Assembly (NCBI GenBank): GCA_944472135.2
Contig: CALYDD020000289.1
Location: 62,001-126,000, forward strand
Source of the DNA: Trichobilharzia regenti
Lineage: Eukaryota > Platyhelminthes > Trematoda > Strigeidida > Schistosomatidae
Direction: 5' to 3'
Length of the DNA stretch: 64,000 nucleotides
Part shown: in pieces, positions 35,014-46,494 of the stretch
Layout: the number at the start of each line of letters is the position of its first letter
Position numbering within the stretch: position 1 is the first letter of the stretch
Program-made: the position numbers and the translations under genes
Notes under the pieces: model-generated
Database searches by the model: none
What the model saw: the letters and a program-made list of their open reading frames with translations, nothing else
What the model was told of the DNA's origin: nothing

Positions 35014-35345
35014 TCGGAGGTAATCAGCAGGAAGCCTTCCAACTAAGTTTCGTACTGGCTTGCACTCGCCAGTCAGTAAGGCGTATCTGCACTCTTGAAG
35101 GAATTCATGACCCTTCTGAGATTTGAACCCACGTTACCCAGTGCTGATTGCAGTCAAAGACTTTACCACTTAGATATCTGGGCTCACGACTGACCTCCTG
35201 TAGGACTGTACTGGATATATCGACTGGACATTAGTTTGTCCTTTGTTTGGTGCAAACCTAGAACGGTAGCCATATTGCAAGCTAGACTGATAGAATTCAG
35301 TCTTCACCAGACAAAGGACTAGACACATTAGCCTAGTTATTAATG
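35014..35345 (-). repeat. Family C tRNA-like SINE with hammerhead block and foldback leader
   Basis: On the minus strand, a worn foldback leader (about 35210-35345) is followed by the tRNA-like block, then the hammerhead block GACTGGCGAGTGC, GAAAC, and a tail ending AGGCTTCCTGCTGATTACC. Core CTGGCGA has two changes from CTGATGA. Helix II is GTGC with GTAC. Confidence 0.65.
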
Positions 35346-35409
35346 AAAGTAAGAAGGAAAATCAACATTTTTCCTAACTATAGTCTCACTTAGATTTTGG
35401 TAATTCACA

Positions 35410-35660
35410 AGTGTTAATTTCTAGAGATTTGACTGATAGCAAACCAAATTTCATTAGAAATCAACACCAGCTAAGGAAGCAATGAAAACCATGAAATATT
35501 GAACATTTGTTCTTTCCTAGTTTAGGAATCTTCAGTAGCAAGCACCCATGACCCTACAAGAAGTAAAAAGTCATGAGCTAATAAATTTTTACACAGCGAC
35601 TTAATGTTAAGGTGCTCCTCCAATAATCTGCCGGTCCTGAGTTCGAACCATCAAGGGGCC
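35410..35660 (-). repeat. Decayed tRNA-like repeat pieces
   Basis: About 35430-35560 resembles a family A minus copy (AATCAACACCAGC tail, TCCTAGTTTAGGAATCTTCA block). About 35600-35660 has a plus-strand B-box-like GAGTTCGAACCATC. Both are heavily mutated. Confidence 0.45.
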
Positions 35661-37338
35661 ACTGTTTTAAGGATGATCTAATATGAATAAGTAATTCACT
35701 GGCCTAAAACTAACATTGATAAAATGTCACGTCAAGAAATATAGAAAGTTTCAGCTCTTCCTACCTTCTCTTACTAATAGTCGTTATTACCTGCTTGGAT
35801 TTCGTCGGATACAGACGAAACAGCAGGATATAACCCATAACAAAGCAGATGAAAACAAAAAGAATAACAACAAAGTATGGAACATCACCTGATTACCAAA
35901 GCTGTCAATTATAATAAATACGTCGAAACAAACCAACCACTCAGTCATAATAAAAGAAAAATATCCACAATAAAGTCAATAACTTATAAACTAAATTTTG
36001 GACAAAATAACAAGATCATAAAATTTATTTTCAAATATTATGAAGTACATAGAATAGTGAAAAAAACACAATTATACTGAAAAACCAATTTTATACTCAT
36101 TTAAAACTATAAACAAGAACGAACACGTAAATGCTCATGTTGACTACCGCTTATAGGATCAAATCGATCACATATTATGATCTGAATAATCTAGGTTTCC
36201 AAAAGACACTATGGTGAAATTCCACCTTGTTGAAGTGTGCAACGCAGTTTGTTTAAAACTTGGGTTACCAAAAACTTCCATCTCTCTCTGTTGCACAGAT
36301 TTACTCTTGTTCGGTTTGTTTTAATCGATTAAGATATGACCTCTATCGGTATTATCCATCTTCGTGTGTATTTAAAATGTTTACAAGCATCTGATTCTCA
36401 AGCTCCTACTAAACTTGTGGAATGATCTGACTGTGGGTGGTAACCTGTTCCAATACATGAGATACCTGTCCTTCAGTTATGTCCTCAGCTCTCAAAGTGT
36501 GCTTCTGAACATCTTACTGTTGGCTTTCAACTAGATCGATATCGTGGATTTCTTGGAGGAGACAAAGCAGATATATCTCATAATGGAATGGTTTGTGCTT
36601 CAGCTCAGAGACCATTGTGTCACAGGAAGGATAAACTGGCAGTTAGTATTTTACTTGAAGATACTGCACGAAGAGAAAATATCATGCAGTAAACTCCTCC
36701 GAAAATTCTGCATATTTTATAAATACTGTCCAGAATAAAGATGTTATCAATTACTAAGTTGTAAATTACGCATGTGATTCAAGGTGTTCCCTTTTTGTCC
36801 ACGGAGCTAGCCAGAAATCAGGTGGTTTGAACAGATTCAGCTCTCTGAAGTGAATCAAACCGCTGATGAGTACAACTCTAGACGAAAGTAACAACCATCT
36901 GGTGTTTATATCATTTGAATCTGGCTATCAAGCACCACTGGTTGATATGAGTAGTATATAACTCCACATCTTAACCAATCAGCAGCATATAGTTTCACAA
37001 ATACGTAGAAAAGAGAGAAAGAACAGCACATTTAAGATTCTGCTGTGTCAACTGGATCTAATTTTATGCACTTTAAGTAAACGATGATCCAAAAACGCTT
37101 CCTCTATTCCTAAAATACATAATTACAAATGGAAAGTCATACTGAATGAATAATCACGGCTGTATTTGTCAGACAGTAATCATAATCATATATATAATAA
37201 GATGTTTGCTACGAATTTTGCATCATTCTGTTTAAGAATTAACTGCCAAGACATCAATGTAAAAATTTATAAAAACTAACTCTTTCTAAGAAATTGCCTC
37301 AACATCCACGTGTGAACATAGTGCCAACCACAGAGATG
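35661..37338. other. No gene or repeat recognised
   Basis: This is about 1.7 kb. The 67- and 64-codon plus frames are Lys/Asn/Ile rich and carry no motif that I recognise. Confidence 0.45.
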
Positions 37339-37770
37339 AGATGCTCATGATGAAATCCTCCATACAATCAAACAAAATCCCCACAAAACCAATACTTGAA
37401 AATTAATCTGATGCTTACTACCGACTGGTCCTATTGGGGCAGTGACCTGGGGTTCTAGTGGGAAGCCGTGACCAGTAGGGTACAACAGGTTGAAGATGAG
37501 GCAGTAACTCATCTAAGAAGACATTGCGAAATGGTTGCGCTATATCGTGAATTGTCAGAAGTCAGGATTCAAGGACCATTTGATCGGGTCCTAGTGGCCT
37601 AATGGTCTACGAGCTCGCCTTGTAACCAGAAAGTCCTGGGTTCGAACAGTGGTGGTGGGTGCGTACCGATGAGGAGTCCCAAACTAGGAAGAAACGGTCG
37701 GCTTACCAGTACTCCCAGCTGGTTATCCAGTGGTTGTCTAACTGATGTCAGCTCATGATGAAATCCTCCA
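37339..37770 (+). repeat. Family A tail followed by a near full-length family A copy
   Basis: A detached tail (37339-37395) is followed by a copy from about 37407 with the 5' region, tRNA-like block (CTGGGTTCGAAC) and hammerhead block (CCGATGAGGAGTCCCAAACT, GAAAC). The tail of the second copy is cut near CATGATGAAATCCTCCA, the same words as in the first tail, so the two may be parts of one duplicated unit. Confidence 0.7.
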
Positions 37771-38147
37771 TGCAATAGTTTCATACGCTTTAATCTTTTC
37801 AAGCTACCATATCGCTGTTTGATAAGAAAAATGACAATCAACTAATTTATTTGTGGTTAAACCATCATAATCTTTAGGTAACTCGCAGGGACAGTTGTTG
37901 TTGAATCTGCCATCTTCGAATTTCATTGCAATAATTATTCTGCTAATGTACTCAGATTATGCAAATAATTGTTGTTTAAACCTATAAAACTTCGCGCATA
38001 CTAAAGGTGTCGATTTCGGAACAAAGGTGAATAACTGTCTAAAGTAATTTTCCTTAAAAATCAAGCATTCTAAAGCATCAAATGGACACTATGACATGAA
38101 TCAAATAACACTATAGCCTGTCAATATAAACTATGTACAGGTCTTTG

Positions 38148-38535
38148 ATTGGACACTATTAACTAGTGTGGTGTGTCTAGTCTTTTCTTTGGCGCAGACT
38201 GGATTCTATCAGCCAGGTTTGCAATGTAGCCACCATTCTAGGTAGAAAGCCTGACTGACTGAATTCATTCTGTACCAAATAAACGACTAGACACATCACA
38301 CTAGTTACTAGTGTCCTATCAAATGTATTCAGTACATTCCTACAGGAGGTCAGTCGAGAGCTTGAACACCCCAGTGGTAACGTCACTGACTTCAGTACTG
38401 GGTGACGCGGGTTCTAATCTCAGGAGGGACATGAACTCCTTCAAGTTTGCGGATACGCCTTGCTGACTGGTGAGTGCCAGCCGGCACGAAACCTAGTTGA
38501 AGGGCTTCCTGCCGATTACCTTCAACCATCTAATA
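38148..38535 (+). repeat. Family C SINE, compact complete copy
   Basis: The foldback leader has an arm from 38150 (GGACACTATTAACTAGTGTG) and an inverted arm ending near CACTAGTTACTAGTGTCC. Then come the tRNA-like block (CCCCAGTGGTAACGTC; B box GGGTTCTAATCTC), the hammerhead block 38457-38505 and the tail GCTTCCTGCCGATTACCTTC to about 38535. It gives the clearest order of parts for the family. Confidence 0.8.
38457..38505 (+). ncRNA. Hammerhead-like motif of family C
   Basis: The core is CTGGTGA at 38467-38473 (one change from CTGATGA). Helix II is a perfect five-pair GTGCC (38474-38478) with GGCAC (38483-38487) and loop AGCC. GAAA is at 38488-38491. Helix III would be ACCT with AGTT, imperfect. 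The cleavage triplet position reads TTG, so this copy should not cleave. Helix I is GCCTT against the AAGGGC region (38501-38505). Confidence 0.6.
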
Positions 38536-38571
38536 CGTACAGATTTTTAATCTAGTTGGCAGAAAAATCAG

Positions 38572-39295
38572 CTAAGATAATAATTCAAGTGAAGGTAGAG
38601 AAGACGGATTTGATGAAGAAAACCAACCAACAACAACAAGCGCTAATCACTATCAACGGAGTAAAGACGTCACTTGCTTCACTTATCTAGGAAGCATCGT
38701 TTCAATTATATGCGATGGTACAGATGAGGACGTGAAAACCAGGATCTGAAAGGCAAGAAAGACCTTTATCACTCTGAAATCAACTTGGAAATCTGCTGCA
38801 GTAAGCATTAAGAACAAAATTCGAACTTTCATCATCAATGTTAAGCCAGTTCTCCTATATGGGTCAGAGAATTGACGCGCGCTTCATGGAAAGCATTTCC
38901 AACAGACAACTGCAAACTTTTATCAACATCTACCCTCTCTCCTTACTGAAGGTCAGATAGTCAGCTAGGAAGGATTAGCAACAAGAAACTCCGAGAAGGA
39001 ACTAATCAATAGTCTATTGCTCGACAAATATGTAGAAGGAGTTAGAGATGGGTCGGGCACGAAGTGAGGAGACAGTTGGGTGACGTTGTGCACTAGGCTT
39101 TCGAGTGGAACCTAAATGGGAAGCGCTGGGTGGGACATGGATCCGAGTGTCACACGGAGATAATCGTGTGAGAAGGAGATGGCAGACTATGATCAGTAAT
39201 AGAAACAGATGAAGGAGACTGCAGAGTAGAGGAAAAAATGGCGATCTGGTGTTGAAACCCTATGTTTCACTAGAAACTCAAGGAAATCATCATAA
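38572..39295 (+). mobile_element. RTE-like LINE, 3' part
   Basis: Broken frames read KVEKTDLMKKTNQQQQ, TCFTYLGSIVS, TFIINVKPVLLYGSEN and IGHEVRRQLG-like segments in the order of the better copies. The 3' end at about 39255-39295 reads AAACCCTATGTTTCACTAG then AAGGAAATCAT, the RTE tail. Confidence 0.8.
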
Positions 39296-40069
39296 AAATA
39301 GTAATAAAATATTAGTCTTTTTCTAGACTTGCCTGGTTTACTAACTGGTCCTAAGCACGAAAAAGAAGGAAAGTTGGGGTAGGGCTATCAACTGCACCCT
39401 CAAAAACAACTCGTTCACTACTTAAAATTCAAAGAACAGAAAAAATGAACTTATTAACGGCTAGAATCGAGAAAACTCCCGAATTCTAACACGGTGAGTA
39501 AAACCGTTTGGAAATCTTGTCGACTGATTTGTTTCCTTTCAATGAGAGCTGACGTAAGCATGGGGACATGGAATGTTCAATCACGCAAGTTACTCATATT
39601 TCATTAAATGTTTACTAAGTTTTGAACAAAATGTCACGAATTTTAAAGAAATCTACTGATGCTTTATAGGGAGATATGCTTCCATGTGATTTCATTTAGC
39701 TCATTGGTTGAATGAATAATGCTTATTTTAATTGTTGGATCTAGTTGTCACCAGCTGGAGTTAACTTGTTTTGACGAGGTGAGAGTTGAAAACAGTCGAT
39801 TTTATTTCTTTATGCTGGTAAATTCTCTTCCCGCTGTGGATAGTATACGCCAACAGTGATTAAATAATGAGAAATCAGTTTACTTTGCAAAAACATCTGT
39901 TACGTAATAATTAGATTTATTTTCCTTGTTGAAAAGTCTACTTATCAGTAATTTAATTAATTCAAATTCCACTTCCTTTAGGATAAGATCATTTTTCGAG
40001 TAATCAAATTATTCAAATCAAATTAGTTTTTAATTTCGAAAACATTCTTAGGAAATACATTTCATTTTC
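39296..40069. other. No gene or repeat recognised
   Basis: AT-rich spacer in which I can assign nothing. Confidence 0.45.
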
Positions 40070-40275
40070 GAGTGCTGGTTTGAAGGAATTCATTGATTTC
40101 AAGCGTGAACCCTTAGTGACTTTAATTAGAGAACCAATGAAAACCAGGGTGTACTGCACAGACATTTCGTCCTTGTTTGAGACTCTTCAGAGATTCACAT
40201 TCACAACCATGTCAAGGATCAGACCTGAAACACTGAGGTTACAAAGTGAACTTGTTGATCGGTCACCAAGTCAAT
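40070..40275 (-). repeat. Family A SINE, diverged
   Basis: Minus-strand copy with hammerhead block (plus strand GACATTTCGTCCTTGTTTGAGA) and worn tRNA-like block. The tail begins near 40075. Confidence 0.6.
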
Positions 40276-40549
40276 GGTGAGCACTAGATCAATTTCCAGA
40301 TGGGTTAGTTGATGTGATTTCAAATAATATATGCGTTTTGAAATGTTTATTTCAGGTAGATGGTATCTGTCAACAAGTGAATATAAATATTATTCTGATA
40401 AACTCTCAAAATTTTGAGTTATGATTGTATATGTACCGTGATTGAATCAGTTTAGACAAATTTCCATCGGGCTAGTCAATTAGTAGGTTTCAGTCAATAT
40501 TGCGAAAATATTCATTCAGATATATAGACATTTTTATACTTATTATAAC

Positions 40550-40830
40550 TTATGTATCCAAAAGAATTTAGTTCAGATACTGTCCTTACCTTGCCCATCA
40601 TGGCTTCAATGATCCTCAATTTGTTGTGGAAATTTCCTGAATTTTATTTGATATTCTATTTGCTATTAGATTTTTATGCTTATTATAACTTAGGCATCTT
40701 TCTTGAACTATAATTTCATTGATTTTAGCAAATCGATGATAATAATTTAATGACGATTATTATACAATATTCTGTTTGTATTAACATATATATATAATTG
40801 CGGAGCCAGAAGAGGAAATTATCTAAAAGG
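40550..40830 (+). mobile_element. Penelope-like element 3' end
   Basis: The last codons (CAAAAGAATTTAGTTCAG, coding QKNLVQ) and the 3' UTR closely match 7675-7860. The terminal motif near 40795-40830 (GCGGAGCCAGAAGAGG then TTATCTAAAAG) is interrupted by a SINE and resumes after it at about 41357 (AAAAGGATATTCTTTGCTGAG). Confidence 0.7.
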
Positions 40831-41356
40831 GCATAGCAGGTCGGGCACGAGGAAAAATATTCGCCAGCGATAACTTTCGCTAGTGGTCGCCCCATACCAT
40901 GAATTGGTAGAAGTCAAAATTCATGGACCAATGGATCAGTTCCATTATGGGTAAAATTTGTTTTGATAGCCTCACAGTGTTATACACTAATGTTTACTGA
41001 TGATATTTCGACCACAATTTATGGCTAATAATCATATCACTTTGATATGATATGCTGTGAGACTTTATCAAAACAAATTTGACCCATAATGAAATTATTC
41101 TCTACCACAGTGTACAAGTTTTATTCTTCCATCAACCAATGGATCAGGTTCCAGTGGCTCAGTGGTCTACAAACTCGCCTTATAACCAGAAGGTCCTGGG
41201 TTCGAACTCCAGTGGGTTAGGTGCTTACTGACGAGGATTCCCAAACTAGGTCAGAATAGCTGTCCAGTACTCCCAGATTTCTTGGTGGTACTCTAACCAG
41301 TGTCATTTCACGATCAAATCTTGTAACCAATCAAATCCCTGCAAACCAGTACTTGA
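40831..41356 (+). repeat. Family A SINE split by a PLE-terminal insertion
   Basis: The 5' region (40831-40939) and the rest (41135-41356) form one family A copy. B box GGGTTCGAACTCC and a hammerhead block (CTGACGAGGATTCCCAAACT) are visible, with GAAA mutated to GAAT. The whole copy sits inside the PLE terminal motif, apparently with a short AAAAG repeat at its borders. Confidence 0.75.
40927..41147. mobile_element. 195-bp PLE-terminal foldback with 13-bp target-site duplication
   Basis: ACCAATGGATCAG is present at 40927-40939 and 41135-41147. Between them, 40940-41134 begins TTCCATTATGGGTAAAATTT and ends with an inverted form (GACCCATAATGAAATTATTC). The words match the PLE terminal regions at 16.03 and 26.26 kb. 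There is no coding capacity, so it is a non-autonomous insertion made of two terminal pieces in opposite orientation. Confidence 0.8.
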
Positions 41357-42427
41357 AAAGGATATTCTTTGCTGAGTATTGTTCCTATATGTCTTCTGTA
41401 TTGTAAATGCGTCTTGTCCTCGTATTTTTAGTTTTGGTTGTATATTGAACATTTTCTTTTCTATTGGAATAATCTTTGTTTATCCATTGTATTCAATTCA
41501 TGTTAAAAAGAGAATCATCTTTATTTGACAACGCTTATTTCCACTTTATTATCATTTCATTTTTGAAAAATACAAAATTATACAAGAAACTATGGTTACA
41601 CTTATTTTTCCGCCATTTTTAAAATCCCCTCTTACTTCCAGTATGACTTTGATGTTATCGGTGTTGTTAAGTTTTCTTGTTTCAAGTATACACCTATACG
41701 ATCTGATCAGTTGTTGTTGTTTGAACATGTGTGTATGTGTATGTGGATGTGTTGAAAGCCCTCAAATGTCAATGCATTCATCTATCTACAACTCCAACAT
41801 ACAATAAACATTCTGGAATTCAGAATAATTAGGTGGACAGCGAGATTGATTACTGGATCTTTGTTTATTTGATTCAACAATGAATGCATGATTCAATACA
41901 CAGTAAAGATATTTAGGAAATTTGGCGAAGTGACCGCTTCATAGCCAAAATCATCGTGACTTTGGACAACCAATCAGAATTTGGCTGTACGAAAAGTCGC
42001 ATAAAAGCATTGTAAACATGACATTAAACTGGATGATGGGAACTTATGTGTTGTAAGAATGTCGCCCAGCTATTTCAAGGATAATCGATACAGAAGTCAT
42101 ACCATGCGCGATAGATGTAGATCATGGTACTTGGGAATCCACTGATATTTCTGACTCAATTCGTTGATCTATCTGTAACCCTAACCTTAACAGTAAATCC
42201 TAGGCAAAAACTTTAACACAGAAAAGTACCTAGGGGATAAGGAGAATGCTCTGTCTACCCTCACGAACTCATTTTCTGTCATAACATGATTCTATTCTGA
42301 ATGACTTTTCATAGCGTTTCCTAAATCTGATTAGTTCTTAGAGGTCAAGTTTTGACACCTTGACCTTGACTTAGTCATGATACTTTATCTTTACAGGGAA
42401 TTTCGCCCAGCAATAAAAATGATGGAA
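41357..42427. other. No gene recognised
   Basis: A 71-codon plus frame at 41592 is Ser/Leu rich with no signature and includes a short GT-rich run. CTGTAACCCTAACCTTAAC near 42174 is too short to call telomeric. Confidence 0.45.
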
Positions 42428-42540
42428 CAATTAAAACGGAAGGTCATGGATTCGAACACCGATGGTTTCTTAAATGATGTCAGCTCATAATGAAATCCTG
42501 TAACCAGTCAAATCAAAATCCCTTCAAATCAACAGTTGAA
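42428..42540 (+). repeat. Family A SINE with internal deletion
   Basis: A B box (GGATTCGAACACC) is joined almost directly to the tail (GATGTCAGCTCATAATGAAA through TCAACAGTTGA). The hammerhead block is missing. Confidence 0.65.
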
Positions 42541-43679
42541 ATAAGTTCTAAAAGTTGTGTGCGTATTACCTTAATATGAAACATGAACAATAAATTATCC
42601 TCAAGATGTCATCCAGTAAATCATACTATATCACTATGAACACAAAGTACAAAGTCTTCTAATTTTCTGTCTTCATTGGAATTATACATGTAGAGAACAG
42701 TGCGCTTTATACTAATATATTTCCAAAGCTACAAAAATGTTTCTTCCAAAGGCCCTAGAAATTCCTAAAAGTTAGAGTTTTCTTCTTCACATCCAAATTA
42801 TAATAGTTGCTGAATCTCTGCGAATAAAATGAAGCACTGTTATGTAGGTCAGAACTATTATTTCGGTGATTCCATTCTCAAAATCAACTCTACAGTCAAT
42901 CGCATTTATACACATAAGTTGATATAGATACAATTACTATTTAATTCCAAATAATAACGGAGGAGATTGAAGGTGATAATAATTCTTAACTTGATACAAA
43001 AGTTCAAAAGTGTAATAAAGATTTCAACGGGCCTAGGAACAAAATTACACAGGACTGGAAAATAGTCGTGTTTTATGTAAAATAGTTTTTTAACGAATAC
43101 ACGTGTGATGAACAGGATGAGAGTGGAAACAAATTCAAATAATAATTTTTATAACTGAAATGAAAAAAAACAAACTAAAGAGTCAAATTGAGCTTGTTCT
43201 ACGGTAAATGTAGAGGTTGGACTGGCTTGTTTGAATACATAGCTCTGGCTTTTTGATGCATATGGCGAGAGTTTCCGCAGTACAAAGAAGTTGAAAACAC
43301 ACTGTCTTTGATGGATTCTTGCTTGTCCTGTAGATGAATCTAAATGATGAGGCAGTTGAGATGTTGTGACAGGTGTTGATGAAGTATTCAATTGTGGCGC
43401 TTCTGACTTAACCAGTGACTCTTCTTTGCAGCCATGCTGGCTAATGTTCTCTAACACGTTTAGAATGACCTATGTTCCTTGTTCCGTGCGAGCAGGGGAA
43501 TTGACATATGTACTTTGGAGTGGTCACATGAGGAACGTTTTCTTTCATATTGCTTAGGAGCATTGCGTGGTTAGAGAAAATCACTCACAGACGTTCTGCA
43601 GGATTCTCCTCAATCGGATATTTGCCGCTTAGTCTCCCTAGAAGTCAAGTTGCACACACAGTATTTTCTTTGTTACTAG
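42541..43679. other. No gene recognised
   Basis: A 102-codon minus frame (43149-43457) and a 63-codon plus frame overlap here. Neither shows a family signature, and their overlap on opposite strands argues against both. Confidence 0.4.
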
Positions 43680-43860
43680 AGTGCGTTGGTGACACAGTGG
43701 TTAGGACTCTCGTCTACCATGCACATGGTCCGAGGTTCGATTCCCTGCCGACGCACACCTGATATCTATGGTCGGCCTGCAAAATTTGGGCTACTGATAT
43801 CACATGCTGAAAATTCCACACATGTACCGAAAATACGGTGTGAAATTAAGCTGTAATCAA
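43680..43860 (+). repeat. Family B SINE, body type 1, complete
   Basis: The head GTGCGTTGGTGACACAGTGG with B box AGGTTCGATTCCC is followed by body type 1 and the tail GCTGAAAATTCCACACATGT to GTGTGAAATTAAGCTGTAATC. This is the most readable type 1 copy. Confidence 0.85.
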
Positions 43861-44620
43861 AAAAAGTTCATTCTTCTCTTTTTTGGCTTTGTTTTCATGT
43901 TCTTCTTCAAGAGAAGTGCTTGGTATCCATTTTGACCAGGATATTCTTGAGAAATTTGAGCTCTTCTTCTAAGCAGTCAATGCTGCAAGTTCTTCTGACA
44001 GTGAGATGATGAGAGTCCTTTTTCGACTGACAGGTTTTCAACTGTAGAAGTTCTTCAGTTGGTCATAACATGATGGTTTTCTGTGGATAGATCTTTTCAG
44101 AGCTCTATCATCTTTTTTGTAAATTTTATGTCAAGAAATGGAATATTTAATTAATTTTCTATATCCATTTTTAATTTGTTTAAAAGGTGTCAGTTAATAA
44201 TCTCTTGTAAGATACTATTTAAATCAGAATCATCAGCTATAAAAGTGTCGTTGATATACCTTTTGTACAGCAATAGTTTGTTGATTTGCTGATTTTAAGA
44301 TCCCATTTTGCAAAATGTACATAAAGCGGTCTGCCAAAAGTGGCCCAAAAGAAGAACCCATGGTGATTCCATCTTTTGATTTGTATATATCGTTGTTAAA
44401 AGTAAATTGTGCATTAAATGTGTATCTCAGTAACAACTCTTTCAGATACGACGTTGGCACTCCTATACTCAGATTCATGTCCTCCATATATTTACACAGG
44501 AAACAAATTTTTTCCTTGAGCGACTCGTCGGTAAATAGAGATTCCACATCCAGTGATAAGACACGTCAAATATCCAGATCACTGAGGTCTTGGACCTGTC
44601 GCTATTTTCAGAAGACTAAG
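43861..44620 (-). mobile_element. Penelope-like element RT fragment
   Basis: The 104-codon frame (44233-44547) begins MESLFTDESLKEKICFLCKY, the RT motif A region with its first residues in another frame. It includes motif B as GITMGSSFGPLLADRFM. After a frameshift, RYINDTFIADDSDLN reads motif C with Asn for the first Asp. A degraded LNIPFLDIKF segment follows. It is closest to the PLE at 62 kb, which shares LKELLLR and VQFAF-like words. Confidence 0.8.
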
Positions 44621-45281
44621 CTTAATACGCAGAACACTATGCTCAGTAACCGACACAAACAACAGAAAATGTTTCGGCAACACGATTACTTATTCTTCAA
44701 GCAATAACGAAACAGTTTTATAGTAGTTAATCGGTGATAAAGTCCTTAAATAAACGTTAATATAATATACAACAATACTTCTGATTGTAATTCTCCAATC
44801 TTCTACCAACCAGTACATGACAGAACAATGACAGCCTTCTTGTCACCCGCCAATGGAGACCAGTTGGAATAAACAAACCATTCAATGTTCACCAACAATG
44901 ACAACATATGTTTGTCGTTTACGATCAAATCTTTTACACATTTAACAAACCCAAGAGCTCCTTGTAATCTATGCTCACACCATCGAACTTTCATATCATG
45001 TTAGAAATTATTATCACCTTCAATCTCTTTCGTTATTATGTTGAATTAAATAATAATTGTATCTATCTAAACTTATGTATATAAATGTGATTGATTGTGC
45101 AGCTGATTTTGAGAATGAAATCACCGAAAAGATATCTTCTCTGAACTTCTTGTTCTTTTCTTTCTAATATCCTAATTGGATATTTTCTACGATTCAAAAC
45201 TATTTGAACAAAGAAATTAAAGATTCCTGAAGAGAATGAGACTGGTATATATATATATATATATATAATAATTATTATTGT
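44621..45281. other. Unassigned, with a PLE terminal motif
   Basis: About 45085-45150 on the plus strand carries GTGCAGCTGATTTTGAG, then ATCACCGAAAAG, the PLE terminal motif seen at 13.0 and 63.6 kb. A TA run of about 10 units lies at 45245-45267. The remainder is unassigned. Confidence 0.45.
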
Positions 45282-45690
45282 TCCCTTGGGTTCCTAGTGG
45301 AACGTAGGGCTTCAACTGCACGTTTCCACTTGCCACTTCTGTCTTCCAGATTGGTTTCAGGTTGGTTGATGATTGTGTTTCTCGCTCGCCTTCCCTATTC
45401 TCGCTCGATTTGACATCCTCGTCCGTTCCGACTGGCTGTAGTTGAGACAATGCTCCCTAGATAAGTGAATGAAGGAAGTAATCTCTTTCAAATCCCTCCC
45501 GTTGATAGTGATTGACGCTGGATGTAGCTGTTGTTGTTGGTGGTGGTGGGTGGTTGGTTATTTTCATAACCTCCTTCTTGTCTATGTTCACCTGGAGTCC
45601 TGTCTTTACCGGCTGCTTCTTCGACCAGTTTGTCGGTTTTCGCTTGTAAGTCTTCGATTTTGTGTGACATCAAGCATAAATCATCCGAAT
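45282..45690 (-). mobile_element. RTE-like LINE with internal deletion
   Basis: The 3' end (minus strand GAAGCCCTACGTTCCACTAG then AACCCAAGGGAAC) is joined to the segment just after RT motif C (MMSHKIEDLQAKTDKLVEEA in frame 45488-45673). Most of the C-terminal region is missing. Confidence 0.8.
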
Positions 45691-46494
45691 TGATTTAATT
45701 ACCTCCGCTAATCTTCATCCATTCCTCATTAAGGATTTTCCATCCTCCTTTATGTATCATTTGTAAGGAGGTTCTGCAGAGAATAACACACATCTTCTCT
45801 CGTATCCTGATTAGTAATCTTCCCCGTATATATGCATGTTTTACTGACACATATCTTCAGCGTCCAGTTTATCATAGCAGACCGTGTTCTTTTGTGTGCG
45901 TGTTTGTAAATAGCCCTTGTGATTCGAGCAAGGATAGATTTAGAAAAGTTTCTCAAAAGCCACTAAAAGCATGTGACAGAAAATATTCACAGGACTTTAT
46001 GACGACTCATCTACATAACAGCATAAAAAATTAATCAAAAGACTACGCTTATAAGTTGAGGAACTGTTTTATTAGAACAAGTGAATAGAGAGTAGCTGGT
46101 GTTTTATGTTGCCCTATAATAAATCTGCTTATATGCGCACTATGAGAAGAAAGAAAATCCACATATTTATATGTAATATATACGAACTAGAGCTTATCTG
46201 CATATTTTTAATTTTGTATTCTCAATCTTGATGTTCTTTTTTTCTTTATTCCGCTCCACTTAGTTCTAATCTATTCGGTGATGCTTTACTGGGATTTTTC
46301 TCAGTAGAATAAATTTCTTTATAATACAACAAAGTGATGTGATATATGATTACTGATTTACGGATATTTCTATCACAATATGTTGTTCATTGTCGTAGGA
46401 TGTACTTATTCTTCTCTTCTAAGTTCTCACAAGTATTTGAATTGATTCTGGGAGATAGTTATTTAGTAATAATTTATTTATTTTTCATTTTTAT
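45691..46494. other. No gene or repeat recognised
   Basis: AT-rich. The 68-codon minus frame has no recognisable motif. Confidence 0.45.

Noticed and set aside
42170..42196. AACCCTAACC-like telomeric repeat
   Set aside because: Only about two imperfect units, too short to separate from chance.
43149..43557. Overlapping 102-codon minus and 63-codon plus frames as a possible gene
   Set aside because: Opposite-strand overlap, no motif, no repeat match, and length within chance for a 64-kb window.
45469..45693. Plus frame with CSCCCWWWWVVG
   Set aside because: Antisense of the poly-Gln-like stretch in the RTE fragment.
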